A stretch of DNA of 64,000 nt, taken from assembly GCF_003865015.1 (NCBI RefSeq), contig NZ_BHVV01000002.1, positions 124,001 to 188,000 on the forward strand, read 5' to 3'. The position numbers and the translations under genes were made by a program. Every line of letters starts with the position of its first letter. Positions within the stretch are counted from its first letter, which is position 1. The notes under the pieces are model-generated. The model was not told where the DNA came from, did no database searches, and saw only the letters and a list, made by a program, of their open reading frames with translations. Below, in pieces: positions 53,067-61,508 of this stretch. The stretch comes from Sulfurisoma sediminicola (GTDB taxonomy: Bacteria; Pseudomonadota; Gammaproteobacteria; Burkholderiales; Rhodocyclaceae).

Positions 53067-55598
53067 ATGAAACTGACGCGTCGTGAATTCATCAAGTCCA
53101 ATGCGGTTGCGGCGGCAGCGGGCGTCGCCGGCATGTCCGTTCCCGGGGCCCAGGCGCTGGCGCAGAGCACGGCCGACGGAATCCGCTGGGACAAGGGTGT
53201 CTGCCGGTACTGCGGCACCGGCTGCGGCGTGCTGGTCGGCACCCGGGACGGTCGCGTGGTGGCGACCCAGGGTGACCCCGACGCGCCCGTGAACAAGGGC
53301 CTCAACTGCATCAAGGGCTACTTCCTCTCCAAGATCATGTACGGCAAGGACCGCCTGACCACGCCGCTGCTGCGCATGAAGGGCGGCAAGTACGACAAGG
53401 AAGGCGAGTTCAAGCCCATCACGTGGAAGCAGGCCTTCGACATCATGGAAGAGAAGGTCAAGGCCATCTACAAGGAGAAGGGCGTCGCCCAGGGGCCGCG
53501 CCACATCGGCATGTTCGGCTCGGGCCAGTGGACCATTTTCGAGGGCTATGCCGGCGCCAAGCTCATGAAGGCGGGCTTCCGCTCCAACAACCTCGACCCC
53601 AATGCGCGCCATTGCATGGCCTCGGCCGTCGCCGGTTTCATGCGCACGTTCGGCATCGACGAGCCGATGGGCTGCTACGACGACGCCGAGCACGCCGACG
53701 CCTTCGTGCTGTGGGGCTCGAACATGGCCGAGATGCACCCGATCCTGTGGTCGCGCATCACCGACCGTCGCCTCACGGCCAAGCACGTCAAGCTGCACGT
53801 GCTGTCGACCTTCACTCACCGTTCCTGCGAACTGGCCGACAACGAGCTGATCTTCAAGCCGCAGTCCGACCTGGCGATCCTCAACTACATCTGCAACTAC
53901 ATCATCCAGAACAACGCGGTGAACCAGGACTTCGTCGCCAAGCACGTCAAGTTCGCCAAGGGCGTCACCGACATCGGCTACGGCCTGCGCCCGAATCATC
54001 CGCTGGAGCAGGTCGCCAACAACAACGGCTACCCCGGCGCCGACGGCAAGCCCAAGGGCAATCCGAACAACTCCTCGCCGATTACCTTCGACGAGTTCAA
54101 GGCCTTCGTCGCCGAATACACCCTCGACAAGACCCACGAGATCTCCGGCGTGCCCAAGGACAAGCTCGAGGCGCTGGCCAAGGCCTACGCCGATCCGAAG
54201 ACCAAGGTCACCTCGTACTGGACCATGGGCTTCAACCAGCACACGCGCGGCACCTGGGTCAACAACATGATCTACAACGTGCACCTGCTGGTGGGCAAGA
54301 TCTCCGAGCCGGGCAACGGGCCGTTCTCGCTGACCGGCCAGCCCTCGGCCTGCGGCACGGCGCGCGAGGTCGGCACCTTCGCCCACCGCCTGCCGGCCGA
54401 CATGGTGGTGATGAATCCCAAGCACCGCGAGGCCGCCGAGAAGATCTGGCAACTGCCCGAGGGCACGATTCCCGACTGGATCGGCGCCCACGCCGTGGCG
54501 CAGAGCCGCCAGTTGAAGGACGGCATCCTCAACTTCTACTGGACCACCACCACCAACAACATGCAGGCCGGGCCGAACATCAACGGCGAGACCTGGCCGG
54601 GCTTCCGCAACCCGAAGAACTTCATCGTCGTCTCCGACGCCTACCCGACGGTTACCGCGCTGGCCGCGGACCTGATCCTGCCCTCGGCGATGTGGATGGA
54701 GAAGGAAGGCGCCTTCGGCAACGCCGAGCGCCGCACCCAGTTCTGGCGGCAGCAGGTCAAGGCCTCGGGCGAGGCCAAGTCCGATCTGTGGCAATACATC
54801 GAGTTCTCGAAGCGATTCAAGGTCGAGGATGTATGGCCGGCGGAGCTGATCGCCAAGAAGCCCGAGCTCAAGGGCAAGACGCTCTACGACGTGCTCTACG
54901 GCAACGGCGTGGTGAACAAGTATCCGGCCAAGGAAATGTACGCGGGCTTCGAGAACGAGGAATCCAAGCAGCTCGGCTTCTACCTGCAGAAGGGACTGTT
55001 CGAGGAGTACGCGCAGTTCGGCCGCGGCCATGCCCACGACCTCGCCGACTTCGACACCTACCACAAGGCGCGCGGCCTGCGCTGGCCGGTGGTCGACGGC
55101 AAGGAAACGCTGTGGCGCTTCCGCGAAGGTTACGATCCCTACGTCAAGAAGGGCGAGGGCGTGCGCTTCTACGGTTATCCCGACGGCAAGGCCATCGTCT
55201 TCGCCCTGCCCTACCAGCCGGCGGCCGAGCAACCGGACAACGAGTTCGACCTGTGGCTGTGCACCGGCCGCGTGCTCGAGCACTGGCACACCGGCACCAT
55301 GACGCGGCGCGTGCCCGAGCTCTACCGTGCCATGCCGGACGCCTGGATCTACATGCATCCGGAAGACGCGAAGAAGCGCGGCCTGCAGCGCGGCGACACG
55401 GTGAAAGTGGCCTCGAGACGTGGCGAGATCACCACCAAGGTCGAGACGCGCGGCCGCAACAAGCCGCCGCTGGGCCTGGTGTTCGTGCCCTTCTTCGACG
55501 AGCACCGCCTGGTCAACAAGCTCACGCTCGACGCGACCTGTCCGATCTCGAAAGAGACCGACTTCAAGAAGTGCGCGTGCAAAGTGACCAAGGTCTGA
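53067..55598 (+). CDS. napA: Periplasmic nitrate reductase, large catalytic subunit NapA
   Basis: An 843-residue molybdoprotein reducing nitrate to nitrite in the periplasm. A Tat signal opens with TRREFIKSN (Arg5-Arg6). The N-terminal [4Fe-4S] ligands are CRYCGTGC plus the Cys in GLNCIKG. Cys183 in [16 protein letters not shown] is the molybdenum ligand expected for NapA, distinguishing it from the Asp-ligated NarG and from selenocysteine formate dehydrogenases. The bis-MGD-binding regions and C-terminal [19 protein letters not shown] are present. Full family length. I chose ATG 53067 with AGGAG upstream. Confidence 0.96.
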   Translation: MKLTRREFIKSNAVAAAAGVAGMSVPGAQALAQSTADGIRWDKGVCRYCGTGCGVLVGTRDGRVVATQGDPDAPVNKGLNCIKGYFLSKIMYGKDRLTTPLLRMKGGKYDKEGEFKPITWKQAFDIMEEKVKAIYKEKGVAQGPRHIGMFGSGQWTIFEGYAGAKLMKAGFRSNNLDPNARHCMASAVAGFMRTFGIDEPMGCYDDAEHADAFVLWGSNMAEMHPILWSRITDRRLTAKHVKLHVLSTFTHRSCELADNELIFKPQSDLAILNYICNYIIQNNAVNQDFVAKHVKFAKGVTDIGYGLRPNHPLEQVANNNGYPGADGKPKGNPNNSSPITFDEFKAFVAEYTLDKTHEISGVPKDKLEALAKAYADPKTKVTSYWTMGFNQHTRGTWVNNMIYNVHLLVGKISEPGNGPFSLTGQPSACGTAREVGTFAHRLPADMVVMNPKHREAAEKIWQLPEGTIPDWIGAHAVAQSRQLKDGILNFYWTTTTNNMQAGPNINGETWPGFRNPKNFIVVSDAYPTVTALAADLILPSAMWMEKEGAFGNAERRTQFWRQQVKASGEAKSDLWQYIEFSKRFKVEDVWPAELIAKKPELKGKTLYDVLYGNGVVNKYPAKEMYAGFENEESKQLGFYLQKGLFEEYAQFGRGHAHDLADFDTYHKARGLRWPVVDGKETLWRFREGYDPYVKKGEGVRFYGYPDGKAIVFALPYQPAAEQPDNEFDLWLCTGRVLEHWHTGTMTRRVPELYRAMPDAWIYMHPEDAKKRGLQRGDTVKVASRRGEITTKVETRGRNKPPLGLVFVPFFDEHRLVNKLTLDATCPISKETDFKKCACKVTKV

Positions 55599-55673
55599 GT
55601 TCGCAACCATAGAGATCAGGGGATAACGCGGCGGATGGTGGGAGGCCATCCGCCCCGGGTATCGGAATGAATC

Positions 55674-56603
55674 ATGGAGAGTGCGAAAAAGTCGGTTCTG
55701 GCGGCACGTCGCCAGTTCCTCCTCGATGCCGCCCGCATGGCGGGGGGTGTCGGCATGCTCGGCCTCGGCGTCGGCCTCTACGCCAAGCAGGCCAAGGCGT
55801 TGCCGCCGGCCGCCATTCGTCCGCCAGGCGCGGGAACCGAGCAGGACTTTCTCGGCGCCTGCATCCGCTGCGGCATGTGCGTGCGCGACTGTCCCTACAA
55901 CATCCTTTTCCTCGCCAAGCCCGAGCAGCCCATCGCCACGGGTACGCCCTATTTCGTCGCCCGCAGCGGCCCCTGCGAAATGTGCGAGGACATCCCCTGC
56001 GTCAAGGCCTGTCCGACGGGTGCGCTCGACCACAAGCTCAAGGACATCGCCAAGTCGAAAATGGGCCTGGCGGTGCTGATCGACAAGGAAACCTGCCTCA
56101 ACTTCCTCGGTCTGCGCTGCGACGTCTGCTACCGCGTCTGCCCGCTGATCGACAAGGCCATCACGCTGGACCTGCGCCACAACGAGCGTACCGGCAGGCA
56201 CACGGTATTCGAGCCGGTGGTGCATTCGGACCAATGCACGGGCTGCGGCAAGTGCGAGAAGGCCTGCGTGCTCGAGGTGGCGGCAATCAAGGTCTACCCG
56301 GTCAAGCTGGCCAAGGGCGAGCTGGGCCAGCATTACCGCATCGGCTGGGAGGAGAAGCAGAAGGCCGGCGGCAGCCTGGTGGCGCCGGATGCCGAGCACA
56401 AGTACAACCTGCCCGAGGGTATGCACTACGAGTCCGGCAAGGGCTTGTCGTCAGGGCCCGCGCCGACGCCGGGCGCGGGCGTGGACAGCCTGCAGGGCGT
56501 CGTGCCCAACCCGGGCAGGAACGCCGCGCCGGCCGGCAACATGCCGCAGAACATTCCGGGCGGCGGTTTGAGCAGCCGCATGACGGACGACGCGCCGAGG
56601 TGA
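55674..56603 (+). CDS. napG: NapG, periplasmic ferredoxin-type quinol dehydrogenase component
   Basis: A 309-residue Tat-exported iron-sulfur protein. Arg12-Arg13 lie in [19 protein letters not shown]. Four [4Fe-4S] clusters are indicated by [35 protein letters not shown] and [12 protein letters not shown]. With NapH it passes electrons from quinol towards NapC/NapB. A Gly/Pro-rich tail of about 80 residues follows the last cluster. napH starts five bases after the stop. Confidence 0.94.
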   Translation: MESAKKSVLAARRQFLLDAARMAGGVGMLGLGVGLYAKQAKALPPAAIRPPGAGTEQDFLGACIRCGMCVRDCPYNILFLAKPEQPIATGTPYFVARSGPCEMCEDIPCVKACPTGALDHKLKDIAKSKMGLAVLIDKETCLNFLGLRCDVCYRVCPLIDKAITLDLRHNERTGRHTVFEPVVHSDQCTGCGKCEKACVLEVAAIKVYPVKLAKGELGQHYRIGWEEKQKAGGSLVAPDAEHKYNLPEGMHYESGKGLSSGPAPTPGAGVDSLQGVVPNPGRNAAPAGNMPQNIPGGGLSSRMTDDAPR

Positions 56604-56607
56604 TGCC

Positions 56608-57501
56608 ATGAACGAAAACATGCGCATCGGGCAGGAAGCCGTCGAGGCCAAGGGCTGGTGGCTGGCACACAAGTGGCTGGTGCTGCGCCGCGCCTCGCAA
56701 CTCGGCATCCTCGCCGCCTTCCTCGCCGGGCCGTGGTTCGGCCTCTGGATCGTCAAGGGCAACCTCAACTACAGCCTCACGCTCAATACGCTGCCGCTGG
56801 CCGATCCCTTCATCCTGCTGCAGTCGCTGGTGACCGGCCACGTGCCGGAGAAACTGGCGCTGATCGGCGTAGCCATCGTCGTCGGCTTCTACCTGCTGGT
56901 CGGCGGCCGCGTCTATTGCGCGTGGGTCTGCCCCGTCAACCTGGTGACCGACGCCGCCGGCTGGCTGCGCGAGCGCCTCGGCATCAAGGGCGGCGCGCAC
57001 GTCTCGCGCCACGCCCGCTACTGGATCCTCGCCCTGACGCTGTTGCTCGCCGGCATCACCGGCACGCTGGCATGGGAACTGGTCAATCCGGTATCGATGC
57101 TGCATCGCGGCCTGATCTTCGGCCTCGGTACTGCCTGGATGCTGGTGCTGGCGGTGTTCGTCTTCGACCTCTTCGTCATGAACCGCGGCTGGTGCGGCCA
57201 TCTCTGCCCGGTCGGCGCCGCTTATGGACTGATCGGGAAGGTCAGCCCGCTGCGCGTGACGGCGGTGAAGCGCGAAGCCTGCAACGACTGTATGGACTGC
57301 TTCGCCGTCTGCCCCGAGCCGCTGGTGATCAGGGCGCCGCTCAAGGATGCCGCGAAAGGCGTCGGCCCGGTCATTCTGGCGTCCGAGTGCAGCAATTGCG
57401 GACGCTGCATCGACGTGTGTTCCAAGGACGTTTTCAGTTTCGGCAGCCGCTACAACAACGCAGCAAGCATGGCCGGTGTCGCGCAGGCGGCACCGAAATG
57501 A
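56608..57501 (+). CDS. napH: NapH, membrane quinol dehydrogenase component
   Basis: A 297-residue inner-membrane iron-sulfur protein. Four hydrophobic helices are visible. The cytoplasmic-side motifs YCAWVCPVNLVTDAAG and WCGHLCPVGAAYGLIG resemble those of NosR/NapH, and two C-terminal [4Fe-4S] motifs read CNDCMDCFAVCP and CSNCGRCIDVCS. NapGH oxidises quinol. The stop lies 23 bases before the napB start. Confidence 0.94.
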   Translation: MNENMRIGQEAVEAKGWWLAHKWLVLRRASQLGILAAFLAGPWFGLWIVKGNLNYSLTLNTLPLADPFILLQSLVTGHVPEKLALIGVAIVVGFYLLVGGRVYCAWVCPVNLVTDAAGWLRERLGIKGGAHVSRHARYWILALTLLLAGITGTLAWELVNPVSMLHRGLIFGLGTAWMLVLAVFVFDLFVMNRGWCGHLCPVGAAYGLIGKVSPLRVTAVKREACNDCMDCFAVCPEPLVIRAPLKDAAKGVGPVILASECSNCGRCIDVCSKDVFSFGSRYNNAASMAGVAQAAPK

Positions 57502-57524
57502 TCAACTCAAGTGGGGAGCGCATC

Positions 57525-57995
57525 ATGAACCGTACCGTCAAGACCACCGTGGCCGTGCTGGCCGCCGCCCTGTTCGCCTCGATTTCCGACATCGCCGCGG
57601 CGCAGGTCCATTCGCTGCGCGGCGTCCAGCCCGACACTGTCGACAAGGCGCCGCAGGATCTGCAGTACCAGGGCCAGAAGCCGGGTCGGCAGAAGCCCAT
57701 CGATCGCACCTTCAAGGAGCAACCGCCGCTGATCCCGCACACCCTGAACAACTTCGACGAGATCACCCTCGAGGAAAACCAGTGCATGAGTTGCCACGGC
57801 CCGGAGAAATACAAAGAGAAGAACGCGCCCAAACTCGGTGACAGCCACATGAGCATGGTCGACGTTCCCGGCGGCGGCATGAACAAGGTCGTGAACATGA
57901 CACGCTGGCAGTGCAACAGCTGCCACGTGCCGCAGGTTGATGCCAAGCCGCTGGTGGATAACACCTTCAAGGGCAATATCACCGCCAAGCCTTAA
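57525..57995 (+). CDS. napB: NapB, diheme cytochrome c electron-transfer subunit
   Basis: A 156-residue periplasmic cytochrome that hands electrons to NapA. The signal peptide ends near DIAAAQ. Two heme motifs are present, CMSCH (Cys87) and CNSCH (Cys130). LRGVQPDTVDKAP and PPLIPHTLNNFDEITLEENQ are NapB hallmarks. I chose ATG 57525, which has GGGGAG eight bases upstream, over the ATG at 57498 overlapping napH. Last gene of the plus-strand nap operon. Confidence 0.94.
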   Translation: MNRTVKTTVAVLAAALFASISDIAAAQVHSLRGVQPDTVDKAPQDLQYQGQKPGRQKPIDRTFKEQPPLIPHTLNNFDEITLEENQCMSCHGPEKYKEKNAPKLGDSHMSMVDVPGGGMNKVVNMTRWQCNSCHVPQVDAKPLVDNTFKGNITAKP

Positions 57996-58005
57996 GGTTG
58001 GAAAG

Positions 58006-58037
58006 GTCGGCGCTGGTAATACGGTACCAGCGCCGAC
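58006..58037. terminator. Perfect hairpin between convergent napB and napF
   Basis: GTCGGCGCTGGTA, a six-base loop and its exact reverse complement. There is no T tract on either side, so termination would be inefficient or Rho-assisted; mRNA 3'-end protection is equally likely. Confidence 0.55.
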
Positions 58038-58101
58038 TGGCCGGGTCGGCTCCCCTCGGGCTCCATCGTCGCATCAGCGGCGGCGGAGCCCTTGCCATTT
58101 G

Positions 58102-58578
58102 CTAGATTCGACTCATCGCAATCGCCCGCGCCGGGCAGGGGGCTACGCAGCCGCCGCAGCCGGTGCAGCGCGATGGCTCCACCTCGGGCAGGGCGCTGCC
58201 GCCGAGTTGGGGACGGAAGCGGATCGCCGTCGCCGCGCAAACGTCGCCGCAAGTGCGGCAGACCACGCCGTGCCTGGCGATGCATCCCTCGCCGATGACC
58301 GGCAACAGTTGCCACGGCACCTGGTTCCCGATCCGCTGCAGCGCCCCGGTCTTGCAGGTGGTCACGCAGTCGCCGCAGAAGGTGCATTCGCCCTTGCCGA
58401 ACTCCACGCGCGGATAGCCGCCGTCGTCGACGAGGATGCCCTGCGGACAGGCGCGTACGCAGTCGCCGCAGCGGGTGCAGGCGGCGAGGAATGCTTCCTC
58501 GGCCAGCGCCCAGGGCGGTCGCAGCGGTCGATGGCGCGGGGAGAAGCGTCCGCGCAGGAACTGTCGGCGTGACGTCAT
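58102..58578 (-). CDS. napF: NapF, cytoplasmic ferredoxin-type accessory protein
   Basis: A 158-residue iron-sulfur protein thought to help NapA maturation. The N-terminus MTSRRQFLRGRF is typical of NapF. Cluster motifs are CTRCGDCVRACP, CTFCGDCVTTCK, a less regular CRTCGDVC and CTGCGGCVAPCP. It lies on the opposite strand from napDAGHB, downstream of napC. A strong terminator-like hairpin sits only 21 bases upstream of its start and no Shine-Dalgarno was seen, so its expression is puzzling. Confidence 0.9.
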   Translation of the reverse strand: MTSRRQFLRGRFSPRHRPLRPPWALAEEAFLAACTRCGDCVRACPQGILVDDGGYPRVEFGKGECTFCGDCVTTCKTGALQRIGNQVPWQLLPVIGEGCIARHGVVCRTCGDVCAATAIRFRPQLGGSALPEVEPSRCTGCGGCVAPCPARAIAMSRI

Positions 58579-58599
58579 GGCGAAAGAGGCAAATGAAAA

Positions 58600-58619
58600 G
58601 GGCGGACCGCGGTCCGCCC
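58600..58619 (-). terminator. Terminator between napC and napF
   Basis: A 20-base perfect palindrome, GGGCGGACCG/CGGTCCGCCC, followed on the minus strand by TTTTCATTT. It should end or attenuate transcripts from ccm-napC before napF. Confidence 0.72.
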
Positions 58620-58644
58620 CAAGCTTAGCGCACGCGACCCGGGC

Positions 58645-59220
58645 TTAGTCGCCGCCGTCGGCCTCGGTCATGCCCTTGGGCTTCTGGTGGGCGATGCCCT
58701 TGTGGCAGTCGATGCAGGTGCTCTTGTCCTTCTGCGCCAGCTCGTGCTGCTTGCGCGCACGCTGCTTCTGCACCTCGGCGTTCATGCCGTCGAAGCTGTG
58801 GCAGTTGCGGCATTCGCGCGAGTCGGAACCCTTCATCCGCGCCCACTCACTGCGGGCAAGGGTGAGGCGCTTGGCCTCGAACTTCTCGGGGGTGTCGATG
58901 GTGCCCATGATCTTGCCGTAGACCTCTCCCGAGGCCTGGATCTTGCGGGCCATCTTGTGCACCCAGTCCTTGGGTACGTGGCAGTCGGAGCAGACGGCGC
59001 GTACGCCGGTGCGGTTGGAGTAGTGGATGGTCTTCTTGTACTCCTGATAGACCGTGTCGCGCATCTCGTGGCAGGAGATGCAGAAGTCGAGCGTATTGGT
59101 CGCTTCCATCGCGGTGTTGAAGCCGCCCCAGAAGATGATGCCGCCGAAGAAGCCGACGACGAGCAGACCGAGCAGCGAATATTTCGCGCTCGGCCGCTTG
59201 AGCGTGTTCCACAGACCCAT
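58645..59220 (-). CDS. napC: NapC/NirT-type membrane-anchored tetraheme cytochrome c
   Basis: A 191-residue quinol dehydrogenase anchored by one N-terminal helix (about 15-38, LLGLLVVGFFGGIIFWGGF). Four heme motifs are present: CISCH (Cys47), CSDCH (Cys77), CRNCH (Cys137) and CIDCH (Cys169). It passes electrons from quinol to NapB. It lies on the minus strand between ccmI and napF, apart from napDAGHB. I chose ATG 59220 (MGLWNTLKRP); the open frame extends 15 codons further without family support. Confidence 0.93.
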   Translation of the reverse strand: MGLWNTLKRPSAKYSLLGLLVVGFFGGIIFWGGFNTAMEATNTLDFCISCHEMRDTVYQEYKKTIHYSNRTGVRAVCSDCHVPKDWVHKMARKIQASGEVYGKIMGTIDTPEKFEAKRLTLARSEWARMKGSDSRECRNCHSFDGMNAEVQKQRARKQHELAQKDKSTCIDCHKGIAHQKPKGMTEADGGD

Positions 59221-59253
59221 GACTTTCCCCCCAAAATCTCTTAGATGACGCGA

Positions 59254-59296
59254 ACCATAGCGCAACGCCCGACCGTGGCGCCTTGATCTGGCTTAA
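59254..59296 (-). promoter_or_regulatory. Possible FNR/DNR-like half-conserved box and promoter for napC
   Basis: On the minus strand TTAAG-CCAG-ATCAA (59296-59283) has one perfect half-site (ATCAA) and one degenerate one. TATGGT (59259-59254) could be the -10, giving a box centre near -42.5. It would allow napC to be induced apart from the upstream ccm genes. Confidence 0.35.
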
Positions 59297-59308
59297 TTAC
59301 CCTTCAAT

Positions 59309-60517
59309 CTATGGGCGTATCTGCTCGACCAGGAGCTTGATCCCGCGCGCGCCCACCTTGACCGTCTGCGGCGCCGACAGCAGGTCGCCGGGCTGCGGAT
59401 TGGCCATGCCGGTTTTCGAGATGCGGGCCTCGATGCTGACCTCCTTGTGACTGGAGATCGCGTTGTCGGGGTTCATCGCCAGCTTGTCGTCGAGGGTGAA
59501 TTGCAGCGGCAGCTCGCTCGCCTTGACGCGCAGGACGGCCAGCGGCATGCGCGAGCCGTCGGCGGGACGGGCGATGACCATCACCGTGTCGCCGGGTGCG
59601 GCCTTGTCCTTCAGTGCGGGAGCCAGTTCGACGCGGCCACTGACCGTGCCGCCGGCACCGACTTTCTTGTCTTCCGCTTTGGCCGCGGGCTTGGCGACGC
59701 CACCCTTGGCGCGCGCCTCGGCCAGGCTGCCCGCGACCGACTGCGCATCCTCGGAGCCCGGCTCCAGCTGCTTGAGCAGGCGCTCCCAGTCGGCCACGGC
59801 CTGCTTGTACTGCCCGGCCTCGAATGCGGCCGTGCCGGAGAGCCACAGCGCATGGGCGTTGTCGGGATCGAGCTTCAGCGCCTTGGCAATCAACTCGCGG
59901 GGCTTGCCGGCGAAGGTGCCGGCGCCGGCGACGAGGATGTCGGCGTAGTCGGCGAGCAGCGCGGGTTCGTTGTCGATGAAGGCGCCGGCGCGGGCGTAGG
60001 CCTTGCCCGCCTCATCAAAGCGGCCGAGCATCTTGTAGGAGCGCGCCAGCATCACCCAGCCCTGCGGGTTGTCCTCCTTCTCCAGCCGCGCGGCGAGCTT
60101 GGTCACCATGGCGTCGACCTCGGCGGCCGAGATCTTGTGCTGCGGCTGGGGCGGGTTCAGCCCCGCCGGGTTGCCGAGCACGCCGTAGAGGCCGCCGGCG
60201 AGCAGGGGCACGGCCAGCGCGATGGCGATGAGCGTGGTGCGGCCGCCGCTTGCGACCGGGGCGACATCGTCAGCGGCCCCGTCCTCGAGCAGACGGCGCT
60301 GGATCTCCTCGCGGGCGACCGCGTAATCGGCTTCGGCCAGTGCGTCGCCGGCACGGTCGCGCTCGAGTTCGTCGAGCTGGTCCCGGTAGATGGCGATGTT
60401 GATGCGGCGTTGTGAGGCAGTCGCGTCACGCTTGCGGCGCAGGAGGTAGGGGCGCAGCAGCAGCGCCAGCGTCAGCAGCAGCAGCGTGGCGGCTGCGGCG
60501 AGGAATGCAATAGTCAT
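59309..60517 (-). CDS. ccmI: Cytochrome c biogenesis protein CcmI (CycH)
   Basis: A 402-residue protein that chaperones apocytochrome c for heme ligation. Two transmembrane helices lie near residues 2-22 and 95-115, with a cytoplasmic leucine-zipper-like loop between them (YRDQLDELERDRAGDALAEA). The periplasmic part has TPR units (WVMLARSYKMLGRFDEAGKA, LWLSGTAAFEAGQYKQAVAD) and a C-terminal beta-rich domain. ATG 60517 overlaps the ccmH stop by four bases. Confidence 0.92.
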   Translation of the reverse strand: MTIAFLAAAATLLLLTLALLLRPYLLRRKRDATASQRRINIAIYRDQLDELERDRAGDALAEADYAVAREEIQRRLLEDGAADDVAPVASGGRTTLIAIALAVPLLAGGLYGVLGNPAGLNPPQPQHKISAAEVDAMVTKLAARLEKEDNPQGWVMLARSYKMLGRFDEAGKAYARAGAFIDNEPALLADYADILVAGAGTFAGKPRELIAKALKLDPDNAHALWLSGTAAFEAGQYKQAVADWERLLKQLEPGSEDAQSVAGSLAEARAKGGVAKPAAKAEDKKVGAGGTVSGRVELAPALKDKAAPGDTVMVIARPADGSRMPLAVLRVKASELPLQFTLDDKLAMNPDNAISSHKEVSIEARISKTGMANPQPGDLLSAPQTVKVGARGIKLLVEQIRP

Positions 60518-60987
60518 TTTTTGTCTTCTTCGGACAGCAGCGCGGCGGCGCGCTGCTGTTGTTCGGCGGAAAGGTGGTCGGTGCCGGTTTGAGCCACGAC
60601 CCTGCCGCGGCGACGCAGATAGACGATCAGCGCGATGACGCCGATGATCAGCAGCACGAAGGGCCCGACCCACAAAAGCCAGGTCGTCGGCTTCATCGGC
60701 GGGCGATACAGCACGAAGTCGCCGTAGCGGCTGACCATGAAGTCTTTCACCTCGGCGTCGGTCTTGCCTTCCTTGATCAGCTTGCGCACTTCCCGGCGCA
60801 GGTCCTGGGCCAGGTCGGCGCGCGAGCCGGCCAGGGATTCGTTCTGGCAGACGAGGCAGCGCAATTCCTCGGCGATGACGTTGAGGCGCTGTTCGACGGC
60901 CTCGTCCTCGGCCAGCGGAGCGGCATCCTTGGCGAATGCGGCGCTGCCGAAAAGCAGGGCCAGGGCGATCAGGAAAGTGCGCATCAT
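60514..60987 (-). CDS. ccmH: Cytochrome c-type biogenesis protein CcmH (CycL)
   Basis: A 157-residue thiol-disulfide oxidoreductase that keeps apocytochrome CxxCH cysteines reduced. The signal peptide is followed by the active site LRCLVCQNESLAGS, and a transmembrane helix lies at about 105-125 (TWLLWVGPFVLLIIGVIALI). This is the short CcmH, with CcmI encoded separately. It starts at ATG 60987 in an ATGA overlap with ccmG. Confidence 0.94.
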   Translation of the reverse strand: MMRTFLIALALLFGSAAFAKDAAPLAEDEAVEQRLNVIAEELRCLVCQNESLAGSRADLAQDLRREVRKLIKEGKTDAEVKDFMVSRYGDFVLYRPPMKPTTWLLWVGPFVLLIIGVIALIVYLRRRGRVVAQTGTDHLSAEQQQRAAALLSEEDKK

Positions 60988-61508
60988 TTGTTCAGTTCCT
61001 TCACCAGCGGCAGGATCTTCTGCTCCAGCGCCTCGGGCGTCACCGGACCGATCTGCTTGTAGCGGATGGTGCCGGCCTTGTCGATGACATAGGTCTCGGG
61101 CACGCCATAGACGCCGTAGTCGATGCCGACGCGGCCGTCGCCGTCGAAGGCGGAGAGCACGTAGGGATCGCCGTGCTGCCTCAGCCAGCCGAGCCCGTCG
61201 GCGCGCTGGTCCTTGTAGTCGAGGCCGACGATGGGAACGATGCCCGTCTTGCCGAGCTCGACCAGCAACGGGTGCTCCTGGCGGCAGGAGACGCACCACG
61301 AGGCCCAGACGTTGAGCAGCCAGACCTTGCCCTGCATGTCCTTCGCGGCGAAGCGCTTGTCCGGTGCCGCGAGCTGCGGCACGTCGAAGGCCGGCGCCGG
61401 CTTGCCGACCAGCGGGCTCGGCACCTCGCGCGGGTCGCGGTTGAGGCCGACGGCCAGAAACGCCACCAGCACGAGGAAGGCGGCAAGGGGAAGCAGGAAC
61501 TTCATCAT
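60984..61508 (-). CDS. ccmG: Thiol:disulfide interchange protein CcmG (DsbE)
   Basis: A 174-residue membrane-anchored thioredoxin-fold protein reducing CcmH or apocytochromes in the periplasm. The N-terminal anchor is LLPLAAFLVLVAFLAVGL. The active site is VWASWCVSCRQEHP, and the cis-Pro region is YGVYGVPETYVIDKAG. The start overlaps the ccmF stop by four bases. Confidence 0.95.
   Translation of the reverse strand: MMKFLLPLAAFLVLVAFLAVGLNRDPREVPSPLVGKPAPAFDVPQLAAPDKRFAAKDMQGKVWLLNVWASWCVSCRQEHPLLVELGKTGIVPIVGLDYKDQRADGLGWLRQHGDPYVLSAFDGDGRVGIDYGVYGVPETYVIDKAGTIRYKQIGPVTPEALEQKILPLVKELNK

Noticed and set aside
52821-56426. A 1201-codon open frame on the minus strand
   Set aside because: It is antisense to napD, napA and napG, which have complete cofactor motifs. 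It has no domain signature of its own.
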